64,000 nt of DNA from the NCBI RefSeq assembly GCF_030705305.1, contig NZ_JAUZEE010000001.1, positions 434,001-498,000 of the forward strand, in the 5' to 3' direction. Position numbers and translations under genes: made by a program. The stretch's first letter is position 1. Every line of letters begins with the position of its first letter. Shown here piece after piece: positions 7,426 to 15,879 of this stretch. The notes under the pieces are model-generated. The model was not told the origin of the DNA. It made no database searches and worked only from the letters and a program-made list of their open reading frames with translations. This DNA comes from Leptothrix discophora. Lineage in GTDB: Bacteria > Pseudomonadota > Gammaproteobacteria > Burkholderiales > Burkholderiaceae_C.

Positions 7426-7833
7426 TCAGCTCAGCGACATCACGTGCCGGCCGAAGCGGTCGAGGATGGCCTGCCAGCCCTGGCGCTGCTGCTCGGGCGG
7501 ATAGTCGTTCTCGGCGTCGAAGGTCACCTGCACCGTCACGGCCTCGCCGTCGGGGATGAACTCGACCACGCCGATGCGGTCGCCGAAGGCGTATTCGATG
7601 CGTCGCAGCGGATCGATGACGGTGTAGACGCCCTCGAAGTCGAAGCCGAAGCTGCCGTCCTTGGCCTCCATGCGCGACGAGAACTTGCCGCCGACCTGCA
7701 GGTCCACGCTGGCCCGCGTGGTGTGCCAGTCGTCCTGCGCGGTGTTCCATTGCACGATGTCGGCGGGCGTCGTGTAGGCCCGCCAGATCTCGGCGATCGG
7801 GGCGGCGATGCGGGTCTGGACGGTGATCTTCAT
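7426..7833 (-). CDS. SRPBCC/AHSA1-family protein
   Basis: A 135-residue single-domain START/Bet v1-like protein. The AHSA1-type pattern is visible: TRIAAPIAEIWRAYTTPADIVQWN, the GGKFSSRMEAKDGS segment, and a C-terminal amphipathic helix with GWQAILDRF. Such proteins bind hydrophobic ligands or act as stress-related chaperone cofactors; the ligand is unknown. It is the first gene of the four-gene leftward group ending at 5980. Confidence 0.85.
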   Translation of the reverse strand: MKITVQTRIAAPIAEIWRAYTTPADIVQWNTAQDDWHTTRASVDLQVGGKFSSRMEAKDGSFGFDFEGVYTVIDPLRRIEYAFGDRIGVVEFIPDGEAVTVQVTFDAENDYPPEQQRQGWQAILDRFGRHVMSLS

Positions 7834-7964
7834 GTCGTTCTCCGGTCTGGCGTCAGCGGTGCGCCGTGTCTCTGGGCTGATCGGGGTTGGGGCAGGACGG
7901 GATCGCAGGGGCCGTGTACCGGCCGCGATGGATCGTCGTCATGGGATCGTTGCGGTCGACCGCT

Positions 7965-8363
7965 TCACTGTTCCGGGGAAGCCGGCACGTCATGCAGGTC
8001 CTGGAGCCACGGCATGGCCGAGCGTGTCCAGACCTGCCGGTTCGGGGCCAGCCGTGCCCGTTCGTCCACGCAGCCCAGCCGCAAGCCGTAGTGGGTGGGT
8101 TGATCGGCAGACGTCGCGTAGAGCGGCGTGCCGCACTCGCCGCAGAAGCCCTGCGCACGCCGGTTGCCGCTCTGGGCGGTCTTGATGTAGACCTTGGGTG
8201 TCCCGCTCAGCGACAGGGCCTCGGCGGCCACCGGCACCACCGCCCGGAAGGGGGCGCCAGACATCGTCTGGCAGTCGGTGCAATGGCAGGCGAAAACCTT
8301 GGCAGGGTCGATCAGCGCGGTGAACTCGATGGCGCCGCAATGGCATCGGCCGTGGATCTGCAT
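7965..8363 (-). CDS. GFA-family (glutathione-dependent formaldehyde-activating-like) zinc protein
   Basis: A 132-residue protein with the zinc-binding cysteines of the GFA/CENP-V fold: CHCGAIEF (residues 7-14), CHCTDCQTMSGAPF (about 26-39) and FCGECGTPLY (about 73-82). The C-terminal tail is PW-containing. The founding member binds glutathione adducts of formaldehyde, but most family members have no proven activity. An AGCC-rich GGAG ribosome site precedes the ATG at 8363. It stands alone, 131 bases from the neighbouring group. Confidence 0.85.
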   Translation of the reverse strand: MQIHGRCHCGAIEFTALIDPAKVFACHCTDCQTMSGAPFRAVVPVAAEALSLSGTPKVYIKTAQSGNRRAQGFCGECGTPLYATSADQPTHYGLRLGCVDERARLAPNRQVWTRSAMPWLQDLHDVPASPEQ

Positions 8364-8575
8364 GGTGGCTCCGTTGACGTGCGGATGAAGGATCGGGCGC
8401 CGAGCATATCGGCGACCCGCGGTCCTGTCGCTGGCGCCCGCGTGTCGTGAGGTCGACTGCGGTGGACAGGACTCGGCGGGCAGGCGTCGCGGCCTGCAGG
8501 AAACGACGGCAGCGCCGGGACAAGGCCCGCAATTTGCAACATCCGGCCACCTTCCCTACCGACACCCCCACCTCC

Positions 8576-9793
8576 ATGCCTGCTCTCAACCCTGGCGACA
8601 CCGCCTGGATGCTCGTCGCCACCGTGCTCGTCCTGCTCATGACGCTGCCGGGACTGGCCCTGTTCTATGCCGGCATGGTTCGCAAGAAGAACCTGCTGGC
8701 GACGCTCGCGCAGGTGCTGGCGACGTGCGCGGTGGTGACGCTGCTGTGGTTCGCGCTCGGCTACAGCCTGGCGTTCCGGCCGGGCAATGGCTGGATCGGG
8801 GATGCCGGCGCGGCCTGGCTGCGCACGCTGCAGGTCGACCTGGCCCATGGCGTGGTCAGCCGTCATGCGCTGGCGCCCACGGTGCCGGAGTCGGTGTTCG
8901 TGATGTTCCAGCTCAGCTTCGCGGTCATCACGCCCGCCCTGATCGTGGGCGCCTTTGCCGAGCGCATGCGGTTCGCTGCCCTGTTGTGGTTCATGTCGCT
9001 GTGGACGCTGGCCGTCTACGCGCCGGTGGCGCACTGGGTCTGGGGGCCGGGTGGGTGGCTGGCGGCGATGGGGGCGCTGGACTTTGCCGGCGGGACCGTC
9101 GTTCACGTCAATGCCGGCGTGGCCGGGCTGGTCGCCGCCGCGATGCTGGGGCGACGGATCGGCTACGGCGAGGTGCCGTTGATGCCGTCGCACCTGGGCT
9201 GGACCTTTGCCGGCGCCGGGCTGCTGTGGGTCGGCTGGATGGGCTTCAACGGGGGCTCGGCCATGGCCGCCGATGGGCGGGCGGGCATCGCCATCCTGAA
9301 CACGCAGATGGCGGCCGCGGCCGGCACGCTGGCCTGGATGGCGGCCGAGTGGCTGGTGCGCGGCACGCCGACCCTGCTGGGCCTGTGCAGCGGCGCGGTG
9401 GCCGGCCTGGTGGCGGTGACGCCGGCCTCGGGCTACGTGGGTCCGGGCGCGGCGGTGCTGATCGGCGCGCTGGCCGGTGTCGCCAGCTACTGGGGCGCGA
9501 CCGGGTTGAAGCGCCTGCTGGGGGCCGACGACAGCCTGGACGTGTTCGGCGTACACGGCGTGGCCGGGCTGCTGGGCGCGCTGCTGACCGGCGTGCTGGC
9601 CGACCCGCAGATCGGCGGGGTGAGCGGCTCGCTGGTGGTGCAGGCAACCGCCGCCGGCGCGGTGGCGCTCTACAGCGCGGTGGCGACGGCCGCGATCCTC
9701 TGGCTTCTGAACATGACGGTGGGCCTGCGGGTGACGCCGCGTCAGGAACATGCCGGCCTGGACCTGAGCCAGCACGGCGAGCGGGTCGAGTGA
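8576..9793 (+). CDS. amt: Ammonium transporter (Amt/MEP/Rh family)
   Basis: A 405-residue membrane protein with about eleven transmembrane segments. Amt hallmarks are visible: ALFYAGMVRKKN near the N-terminus, DFAGGTVVHVNAG with the conserved Asp and first pore histidine (about residue 176), GFNGGSA, and FGVHGVAGLLG with the second pore histidine. The C-terminal tail is short. The usual glnK partner is not adjacent: the nearest upstream gene is the divergent GFA protein, and the following gene is unrelated. I start it at 8576 because the preceding in-frame residues are basic and polar with no resemblance to Amt. Confidence 0.92.
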   Translation: MPALNPGDTAWMLVATVLVLLMTLPGLALFYAGMVRKKNLLATLAQVLATCAVVTLLWFALGYSLAFRPGNGWIGDAGAAWLRTLQVDLAHGVVSRHALAPTVPESVFVMFQLSFAVITPALIVGAFAERMRFAALLWFMSLWTLAVYAPVAHWVWGPGGWLAAMGALDFAGGTVVHVNAGVAGLVAAAMLGRRIGYGEVPLMPSHLGWTFAGAGLLWVGWMGFNGGSAMAADGRAGIAILNTQMAAAAGTLAWMAAEWLVRGTPTLLGLCSGAVAGLVAVTPASGYVGPGAAVLIGALAGVASYWGATGLKRLLGADDSLDVFGVHGVAGLLGALLTGVLADPQIGGVSGSLVVQATAAGAVALYSAVATAAILWLLNMTVGLRVTPRQEHAGLDLSQHGERVE

Positions 9794-9813
9794 AGGCCGG
9801 GCGCGACGGGCCT

Positions 9814-9833
9814 GGTCAGGGTTGGCCCTGATC
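9814..9833 (+). terminator. Hairpin after the ammonium transporter
   Basis: TCAGGG-TTGG-CCCTGA (9816-9831) forms a 6-bp stem with a 4-base loop, extendable by a GU and a GC pair, about 20 bases past the amt stop. There is no U-run, so termination is only possible. Confidence 0.35.
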
Positions 9834-9894
9834 CTGCATGTCGAACCGGGACTGCTCCGCGCAGCCTTGTCCTTTGCAGCCCGCAGGAATCGCC

Positions 9895-10278
9895 ATGTCC
9901 GAACCGTCCTCCTCGCCCGAACGTTTTCCTGGTCGCGCCCTGGAACGCCTGAGCGACAGCGACAAGCTCGCCGTCGCCGCGCACCTGCACGTGGCCATGC
10001 GCCGCAAGATCGGGCGCGTGACCGACGTCGAATGGCTGCTGCGCAGCGAGGCCTATGCGCGGGAAATCATCCGGCTGGCCCTGGCCGAACGTGATCATCC
10101 GGAGCTGCAGGCCTGGGGCCTGAAGCTGCAGACGGCGCTGTTCCCGCCCGCGCCGGCGGTCGCCCCGCCGGCACCGGCCAGGGTCGCCGCCAACAGCGGG
10201 CCGATGCCGCTGGATGACGCGCGTTCCCTGCGGCCAGCGCAGGGGCTGCTGGGGCGCTATGTGGGCGGCTTGCGCTGA
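9895..10278 (+). CDS. Hypothetical protein
   Basis: A 127-residue soluble protein that I do not recognise. The first 80 residues look helical (LSDSDKLAVAAHLHVAMRRKIGRVTDVEWLL…YAREIIRLA) and the rest is a proline- and alanine-rich tail (PPAPAVAPPAPARVA) ending LLGRYVGGLR. The ATG at 9895 has AGGA eight bases upstream, preferred to an in-frame ATG at 9838 without one. Base composition matches the neighbours. No function is suggested. Confidence 0.6.
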   Translation: MSEPSSSPERFPGRALERLSDSDKLAVAAHLHVAMRRKIGRVTDVEWLLRSEAYAREIIRLALAERDHPELQAWGLKLQTALFPPAPAVAPPAPARVAANSGPMPLDDARSLRPAQGLLGRYVGGLR

Positions 10279-10423
10279 AGCCGCGGCGCCCCTGTGCCTC
10301 ATCCGGCGGCGATGTGCAAAAACTGACGCCGACACTGATCAAGTGATCGCTGGTCTGCCAGTTCCAGCCGCCGGTGCTTCAAACTCGCGTCGCGTCGGAT
10401 GACGGACCCACTGGGAGAGGCAC

Positions 10424-10720
10424 ATGGCGGACGACAAGAAGGAAATGGTCAACATGGCGCTCGACGCGCTGGACCGCTTGCTGCGGATGTTCCAGGTCGA
10501 GCGCATCGTCTACCTGTTGCTGACGGCGGTGTCCTTCGTGATGCTGCTGTTCGCGGGCTACCAGCTGATCGCCGACCGCGCGATGGACACGACGGCGATG
10601 GTGGCCGTCTTCGGCAGCACCGGGCTGGTCACGGCATCGTCGGCGCGCGTGAGCCACTTCTTCCACCGCGCCTTCACGCTGGTCGAAGGTCTGATCCAAG
10701 GCCTGTCCAAGCATGAATGA
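10424..10720 (+). CDS. Small inner-membrane protein, unknown function
   Basis: A 98-residue protein with an amphipathic N-terminal helix (residues 1-27) and two hydrophobic segments (about 28-50, VYLLLTAVSFVMLLFAGYQL, and a weaker one at about 56-72). A C-terminal amphipathic helix follows. GGGAGAGG lies just before the ATG. It overlaps the next gene by eight bases, so the two are translationally coupled and probably act together at the membrane. Confidence 0.7.
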   Translation: MADDKKEMVNMALDALDRLLRMFQVERIVYLLLTAVSFVMLLFAGYQLIADRAMDTTAMVAVFGSTGLVTASSARVSHFFHRAFTLVEGLIQGLSKHE

Positions 10721-11480
10721 CGATCGGATCCTATCGACGCTGGGCGATCTTCAACGGTCGTCCAGGGCCTCGTTGTCGATGGTGCTGCTGGGGGCCGCCT
10801 GCCTGGCCGGTGCGCTGTACTACAGCGCCACGCGCCTGGCGCCGCTGGAGCAGCGGGTGCGCGCGCTCGATGCGGCCTTGTCGAGCAAGCAGGCCCAGCT
10901 GGATCAGGTCGAGGCCCAGGTGGTCCGCACGGTCGAGGCCTTCGGCCAGATCCAGGCGGGCACCCAGTCGCTGCTGAACCGGCAGTATCCGGATGCCATC
11001 CAGAGCTACCAGGCCTACGTCGACCGGTTTCCCGACAACGCCGATGCGCAGGCCATGCTGGGCTATGCGCAACTGCGGCTGGCCAAGTCGCTGCGCCAGT
11101 CCGGCAAGGCGCCCAAGCTGTCGGCGGACCGCCGGCGCGAGCTGGAGACCGCCGAGTCGCAGGCGCTGGCCTTGTCGGAGCGCCATCTGCGCGAGTCGAT
11201 CCGCCTGCGCCAGGGCGGTCAACCTTGGGCGGCCTACAACCTGGTCGTCATGCTCGAACACGTCAAGCGCAGGGATGAGGCGATCCAGGTCCTGACCGAC
11301 ATGCTGCAGGCCGAGCCCGGCATGGTCCGGTGGTTGTGCGAGGACGGCCAGTTCCGGCCGTTCATGCTCGATGCCGGGTTCGCATCGCGTTTTGCCGCGC
11401 CGGTCGATGCGGCCGCCGCACGGCAGTCGCTCGCATCCTGCTGGGTCACGCAGGCACCTCGGGGCCAGACCGGGAATTGA
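10713..11480 (+). CDS. Membrane-anchored coiled-coil/TPR protein, unknown function
   Basis: A 255-residue protein. It has one transmembrane segment at about residues 21-39 (LSMVLLGAACLAGALYYSA), then a coiled coil at about 43-80 (LEQRVRALDAALSSKQAQLDQVEAQV), then TPR-like helices (QYPDAIQSYQAYVDRFPDNADAQAMLGYAQLRLA). A further helical pair ends with AAYNLVVMLEHVKRRDEAIQVLTDML. The body is probably periplasmic or cytoplasmic depending on topology, which I cannot fix. It overlaps the preceding small membrane protein by eight bases. No specific family was recognised. Confidence 0.7.
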   Translation: MNDDRILSTLGDLQRSSRASLSMVLLGAACLAGALYYSATRLAPLEQRVRALDAALSSKQAQLDQVEAQVVRTVEAFGQIQAGTQSLLNRQYPDAIQSYQAYVDRFPDNADAQAMLGYAQLRLAKSLRQSGKAPKLSADRRRELETAESQALALSERHLRESIRLRQGGQPWAAYNLVVMLEHVKRRDEAIQVLTDMLQAEPGMVRWLCEDGQFRPFMLDAGFASRFAAPVDAAAARQSLASCWVTQAPRGQTGN

Positions 11481-11615
11481 TCGGTCCGGTCCGCGACGGC
11501 AGGTGCGGGTGGCCGCGATGCCACGGCTGCGGGCATGCCGCAGCGGAGACAATGCAGGCCAGTCCGGGCCTTGACCTGCCCGTGTGTCTTCCCGATCGAT
11601 GCCGCCGAGACCGAG

Positions 11616-12587
11616 ATGTCCGACCCCCGCGCTCCTGACCCGTCCGTACCGCCTGCCGAGCTCGGCACCGGGATCGACCACTACCCCCTGCCGTCGAGCG
11701 TCACGCCGGTCGACGAGCACATGATGCGGCTGGCGCTGGACCAGGCGCTCAACGCCCACCTGGCCGGCGAGGTGCCGGTCGGCGCGGTCATCGTCCAGCA
11801 CACCGAACACGGCCCGCAGGTGCTGGCGACCGGCTACAACCGGCCGATCACCACGCACGACCCGACCGCGCATGCCGAGCTTGTCGCGCTGCGCCATGCC
11901 GCCGCACTGGTCGAGAACTACCGGCTGCCGGACTGCGAGCTCTACGTCACGCTCGAACCCTGCCCGATGTGCGCGATGGCGCTGCTGCACGCCCGCTTCA
12001 AGCGCGTCGTCTTCGGTGCGCGCGACCCCAAGACCGGTGCGGCCGGCTCGGTGGTCGACCTGTTCGGGCTGAACCAGCTGAACCACCACACGTCCATCGT
12101 CGGCGGCGTGCTGGAAGAGCCCTGCGGCCGGGTGCTGCACGACTTCTTCGCCGAACGCCGGGCCCAGCAGCGGGCCGAACGCCTGGCCCGCGGGGCCGAG
12201 GGCATGGCCGGCCTGCCGCACGGCGAGGCGCAGCGCGATGGCCACGATGCCCGCCAGCCGTCGCACGATGCGCCGGTCGGCCTGGTGCACGCGCCCATCC
12301 TGGGCCACCCGGCCGCGCGCGAGTCCGGGCGCCATGCCGCGCCGGTGGTCGACATCGGCGGCCATCCGCCGGGGCCGCCGGACACGACCCGCGAGACCGA
12401 TGCGCTGACCTTCACGCTGCCCGAGGTGATCGAGGACATGCCGGTGACCCAGCTCGCGCCGATCGATCCGTTGCCGGTGCCGGACGTGGCCGAGGCCTCG
12501 CTGACGCAGCTGGGTGGCTTGAGCGCATTTGCGGCGCTGACCCCGCTGATCGACGAGAAGAAGCGCGGGCCGTCCTCTCGCAGCTGA
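11616..12587 (+). CDS. tadA: tRNA-specific adenosine deaminase with a long C-terminal extension
   Basis: TadA deaminates adenosine 34 of tRNA-Arg(ACG) to inosine. The zinc site is complete: His87-Ala-Glu89 (TAHAELVAL) and Pro-Cys116-Pro-Met-Cys119 (TLEPCPMC). The catalytic domain covers about residues 32-188. A further 135 residues follow, rich in Ala, His, Pro and Asp and without a recognisable fold, ending EKKRGPSSRS, so the protein (323 residues) is about twice the E. coli length. The ATG at 11616 is the nearest start giving the family N-terminus; there is a 30-residue polar lead. It precedes ldcA by 105 bases. Confidence 0.9.
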   Translation: MSDPRAPDPSVPPAELGTGIDHYPLPSSVTPVDEHMMRLALDQALNAHLAGEVPVGAVIVQHTEHGPQVLATGYNRPITTHDPTAHAELVALRHAAALVENYRLPDCELYVTLEPCPMCAMALLHARFKRVVFGARDPKTGAAGSVVDLFGLNQLNHHTSIVGGVLEEPCGRVLHDFFAERRAQQRAERLARGAEGMAGLPHGEAQRDGHDARQPSHDAPVGLVHAPILGHPAARESGRHAAPVVDIGGHPPGPPDTTRETDALTFTLPEVIEDMPVTQLAPIDPLPVPDVAEASLTQLGGLSAFAALTPLIDEKKRGPSSRS

Positions 12588-12692
12588 CTGCCTGGCCGGA
12601 CGTCCCGCCGCGTGTGCCCGCCAGGCCGCAACCGCGCGGTCTCGTCTGGCTTGGCTGCCGATCCCCGCTGACCTGCCGTCTGAAAGTCCTTG

Positions 12693-13637
12693 ATGACCGT
12701 TGAGCCGTCTTCCGAACCGGGTCTGGGCGACCTGCATGTCTACAGCCCGTCCGGCGTCGTCGCGCAGGCCGCCGTGTTGCGGCGCGCGGTCAAGCGCCTG
12801 GGCCAGGCCGGCTACCGCGTCACGCTGGACGGGTCCGCGCTGGCCCGCCACCAGCGCTTCGCCGGTGACGACGACACCCGCCTGGCCGCGCTGCACCGCG
12901 TCGCCGATGCCGCGCCGCATGTCGCGCTGGCCAGCCGGGGCGGCTACGGCCTGACCCGCCTGCTCGACCGGATCGACTGGCAGCGGATCGCCCAGGCGGT
13001 CGAGCGTGGCACCCACTGGGTCGGCCACAGCGACCAGACGGCACTGCAGGCCGGCCTGCTGGCCCACATCGGCAACAGCCCGAACGCGGTGACCTGGCAC
13101 GGCCCCTTGGCCTGTGCCGACTTTGGCGCCAGCGAGGCCGACGGCGGGCTCGACGAGGTCACGCCCGACTGCTTCCACGAGGCGGTCAGCGGCGAGCTGG
13201 AGGCGATCGGCTTCCGCGTGCCGGAGGGCCACGATGGCCTTGAACGCAGCGGCCGGCTCTGGGGCGGCAACCTGTGCGTGCTGACCAGCCTGCTGGGCAC
13301 GCCGCACTGGCCCAAGGTGCGCGGCGGCCTCCTGTACCTGGAGGACGTCAACGAGCATCCCTACCGGGTCGAGCGCATGCTGCTGCAGCTGCACCAGGCC
13401 GGCGTGCTGGGCGCGCAGAAGGCCGTCCTGCTGGGCGACTTCAGCGGCTGGAAGAAGAGCCCGCTGGACCGGGGCTACAACCTCAAGGCCGTGGTCGAGC
13501 ACCTGCGCAGCGTCTGCGACGTGCCGGTGCTGACCGGGCTGCCGATCGGACATGGCCGCACCAAGGTCACGCTGCCGTCCGGCCTGAAGGCGGACCTGGT
13601 GGTGCAGGGCCGCGACGCGCTGGTGGCCTGGGGCTGA
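12693..13637 (+). CDS. ldcA: Muramoyl-tetrapeptide LD-carboxypeptidase (peptidase S66)
   Basis: LdcA removes the terminal D-alanine from cytoplasmic murein tetrapeptides during peptidoglycan recycling. The 314-residue protein has the S66 layout: LHVYSPSG at the start, ASRGGYG, the nucleophile region WVGHSDQTAL (Ser), LLYLEDVNEHPYRVERML (Glu) and LPIGHGRTKVTLPSG (His), giving the Ser-Glu-His triad. The ATG at 12693 is preferred to a TTG directly before it. The next gene, a peptide-binding lipoprotein, begins four bases after the stop, so ldcA is the first gene of a five-gene operon with a peptide importer. That context supports a role in processing imported or recycled muropeptides. Confidence 0.9.
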   Translation: MTVEPSSEPGLGDLHVYSPSGVVAQAAVLRRAVKRLGQAGYRVTLDGSALARHQRFAGDDDTRLAALHRVADAAPHVALASRGGYGLTRLLDRIDWQRIAQAVERGTHWVGHSDQTALQAGLLAHIGNSPNAVTWHGPLACADFGASEADGGLDEVTPDCFHEAVSGELEAIGFRVPEGHDGLERSGRLWGGNLCVLTSLLGTPHWPKVRGGLLYLEDVNEHPYRVERMLLQLHQAGVLGAQKAVLLGDFSGWKKSPLDRGYNLKAVVEHLRSVCDVPVLTGLPIGHGRTKVTLPSGLKADLVVQGRDALVAWG

Positions 13638-13641
13638 GGCG

Positions 13642-15879
13642 GTGCGGCGCTGGCTGGCGAGCACCGCGCTGGCCCTGCTGGCGGCCTGCGGCAACAGCCC
13701 GTACCCGCCCGGCGCGGCCGAGGCGAACACGCTCTACACCGCCTTCACCGAGCGCTCGCCGCGCCACCTCGACCCGGTCGCGTCCTACTGGAACCAGGAC
13801 ACGCCCTACACCTACAGCGTCTACGAGCCGCTGCTGGCCTACCACTACCTGAAGCGGCCGTACACGCTGATCCCGCGCCTGGCGCTGGCCGTGCCCGATC
13901 CGGTGCTGAAGGACGCGCAGGGGCGCACCCTTCCCGATGGCGCGCCGGACGAACGGGTCGCCGAGAGCGTCTACGAGATCGCCATCCGGCCCGGTGTGCG
14001 CTACCAGCCACACCCGGCGTTCGCGCGCGATGCGCAAGGCCGATTCCGCTACCACGGCGAGCAGGCCGAACGCTTGGTCGACGAGCCCGACGCGCCGCTG
14101 GACTTCCCGCACCTCGACACGCGCGAGCTCGTCGCCGCCGACTTCGTGCTGGCCTTCCAGCGCCACGCCACGCCGCGCCTGCCCGCGCCGCTGCACAGCC
14201 TGCTGGCCGAGCATGTGGTGGGCATGGCCGCGTACAGCGCCCAGGTCCGTGCCGAGGACGCCCGGCTGCGTGCCGGCCTGCCGCCGGACAGCCCGGACCT
14301 GCCCTGGCTGGACTTCCGCCGCTGGCCGCTGGCAGGCGTCACCGCGCCGGACACGCACACGCTGCGCATCCGCCTAAAGGGCCGCTACCCGGCCTTCCGC
14401 TACTGGCTGGCGACCAGCTTCGTCGCGCCGGTGCCGTGGGAGGTCGAGGCCTTCCACGCCGAGCCCGGCCGGGCCCGGCGCGGCCTGACGCTGGACCGCT
14501 GGCCGGTGGGCACCGGGCCCTACATGCTGGCGGTCCATGAACAGGACCGCCGCCACGTGCTGGTGCGCAACCCGAACTTCCGCCACGAGACCTATCCCTG
14601 CGAGGGCATGCCCGGTGACGCCGAACGGGGTCTGCTGGCCGACTGTGGCCGGACCTTGCCCTTCATCGACCGGATCGAGTTCCGCATCGAGCGCGAGGCC
14701 GCCACGCTCAAGACCAAGTTCCTGCAAGGGTGGCTCGACGCACCCGAGGTCGAGCGCACCGACCGGGGCGCTGACCATGCGCTGGACATGCGCGACGACG
14801 AGGCCACCCGCGCCCGCCTGGTCGAGCGCGGCCTGCAGCTGCCCGAGGCTGGCGACCTGGTGGTCTGGTACCTGGGCTTCAACATGCTCGACCCGGTGGT
14901 CGGCCGGGGCGACACGCCCGAGCGCGAGCGCCGCCACCGGGCGCTGCGCCAGGCCGTCGCCATCGCGCTGGACTGGGGCGAGCACGCCCGCATCTTCCCG
15001 GCCAAGGGCGGGGTCGAGGCGATGGGGCCGCTGCCGGCCGGCGTGGCCGGCTCGCGCCAGGGCACGCGCGAGGGCGTCAACCCGGTGACGCACCGCTGGG
15101 TCGACCACCCGCAGGCGCCCGGCGGCGGCCGGGCCGAGCGGCGCAGCCTGGACGAGGCCCGTGCGCTGCTGCGCGAGGCCGGCTACCCCGACGGCCGCGA
15201 GGCGCAGTCCGGCCAGCCGCTGGTGCTGCACCTCGACTTCTACCGCGCGATGACGCCCGAGCTGCGCGCCGAGATCGCCTGGCTGACCGGCCGCTTCGCC
15301 GCGCTCGGCATCACGCTGGACCTGCGTGCGACCGACAACAACCAGTTCCAGGACAAGGTCCGCAAGGGTCGCCACCAGCTCTATTTCGCCGGCTGGGGTG
15401 CCGACTATCCGGACGCCGAGAACTTCCTCTTCCTGCTGCATGGCCCGAATGGCAAGAGTCGGGGCGACGGCGAGAACCTGTCGAACTACGCCGATGCCCG
15501 CTACGACGCGCTGTTCCGCCAGATCCAGCTGCTGCCCGACGGGCCGGCGCGGCAGGCGCTGATCGACCAGGCCGTCGCCATCGTCCAGCACGACACGCCC
15601 TGGGCCTGGGGCTACATCTCGCAAGGCCGGGCGGCCTGGCAGGGCTGGGTCCGCAATGCCGGCGTGCCGGTGCTGGCCAAGGACCAGCTGCGTTACCTGC
15701 GGCTGGACACGGCGCAACGCGCGCGCCTGCTGGCGCAGTGGAACGCGCCGCGCTGGCAGGCGCCGCTGGCCGTCGCGCTGCTGCTGGCGCTTGCCCTGGC
15801 CTGGGCCTGGCGCCGCCAGCTGCATCGACGGGCCGAGGCCTCCGCACGGGCGGGAGCACGGGCGGGAGCAAGGACGTGA
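13642..15879 (+). CDS. Peptide ABC transporter substrate-binding lipoprotein (SBP family 5)
   Basis: A 745-residue solute-binding protein, longer than typical OppA (about 540). The signal peptide ends in a lipobox, LLAAC with Cys16. Family-5 features include TYSVYEPLLAYHYLKRPYTLIPRLA, ADFVLAFQRH, the FLQGWLDAPE region and a C-terminal lobe with YFAGWGADYPDAENFLFLL. A second hydrophobic stretch near residues 703-721 followed by arginines and a repeated RAGARAGA tail suggests a C-terminal membrane anchor, unusual for a lipoprotein. It starts with GTG four bases after ldcA and overlaps the next permease by GTGA. The resemblance is closest to large YejA/OppA-like proteins; murein peptides are the likely cargo by context. 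Confidence 0.88.
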   Translation: MRRWLASTALALLAACGNSPYPPGAAEANTLYTAFTERSPRHLDPVASYWNQDTPYTYSVYEPLLAYHYLKRPYTLIPRLALAVPDPVLKDAQGRTLPDGAPDERVAESVYEIAIRPGVRYQPHPAFARDAQGRFRYHGEQAERLVDEPDAPLDFPHLDTRELVAADFVLAFQRHATPRLPAPLHSLLAEHVVGMAAYSAQVRAEDARLRAGLPPDSPDLPWLDFRRWPLAGVTAPDTHTLRIRLKGRYPAFRYWLATSFVAPVPWEVEAFHAEPGRARRGLTLDRWPVGTGPYMLAVHEQDRRHVLVRNPNFRHETYPCEGMPGDAERGLLADCGRTLPFIDRIEFRIEREAATLKTKFLQGWLDAPEVERTDRGADHALDMRDDEATRARLVERGLQLPEAGDLVVWYLGFNMLDPVVGRGDTPERERRHRALRQAVAIALDWGEHARIFPAKGGVEAMGPLPAGVAGSRQGTREGVNPVTHRWVDHPQAPGGGRAERRSLDEARALLREAGYPDGREAQSGQPLVLHLDFYRAMTPELRAEIAWLTGRFAALGITLDLRATDNNQFQDKVRKGRHQLYFAGWGADYPDAENFLFLLHGPNGKSRGDGENLSNYADARYDALFRQIQLLPDGPARQALIDQAVAIVQHDTPWAWGYISQGRAAWQGWVRNAGVPVLAKDQLRYLRLDTAQRARLLAQWNAPRWQAPLAVALLLALALAWAWRRQLHRRAEASARAGARAGART
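15846..15869 (+). repeat. 12-bp duplication at the substrate-binding protein C-terminus
   Basis: ACGGGCGGGAGC occurs twice in tandem (15846-15857 and 15858-15869), encoding the repeated RAGA tail. It also duplicates a GGGAG Shine-Dalgarno-like core, the second copy sitting about eight bases before the GTG start of the first permease. Confidence 0.8.

Noticed and set aside
10424-11480. Toxin-antitoxin pair
   Set aside because: Sizes, TPR and coiled-coil content, and two membrane proteins do not fit any toxin-antitoxin class known to me.
10731-13730. A 999-codon minus-strand frame spanning four plus-strand genes
   Set aside because: It crosses several well-supported genes and intergenic gaps and shows no family motifs.
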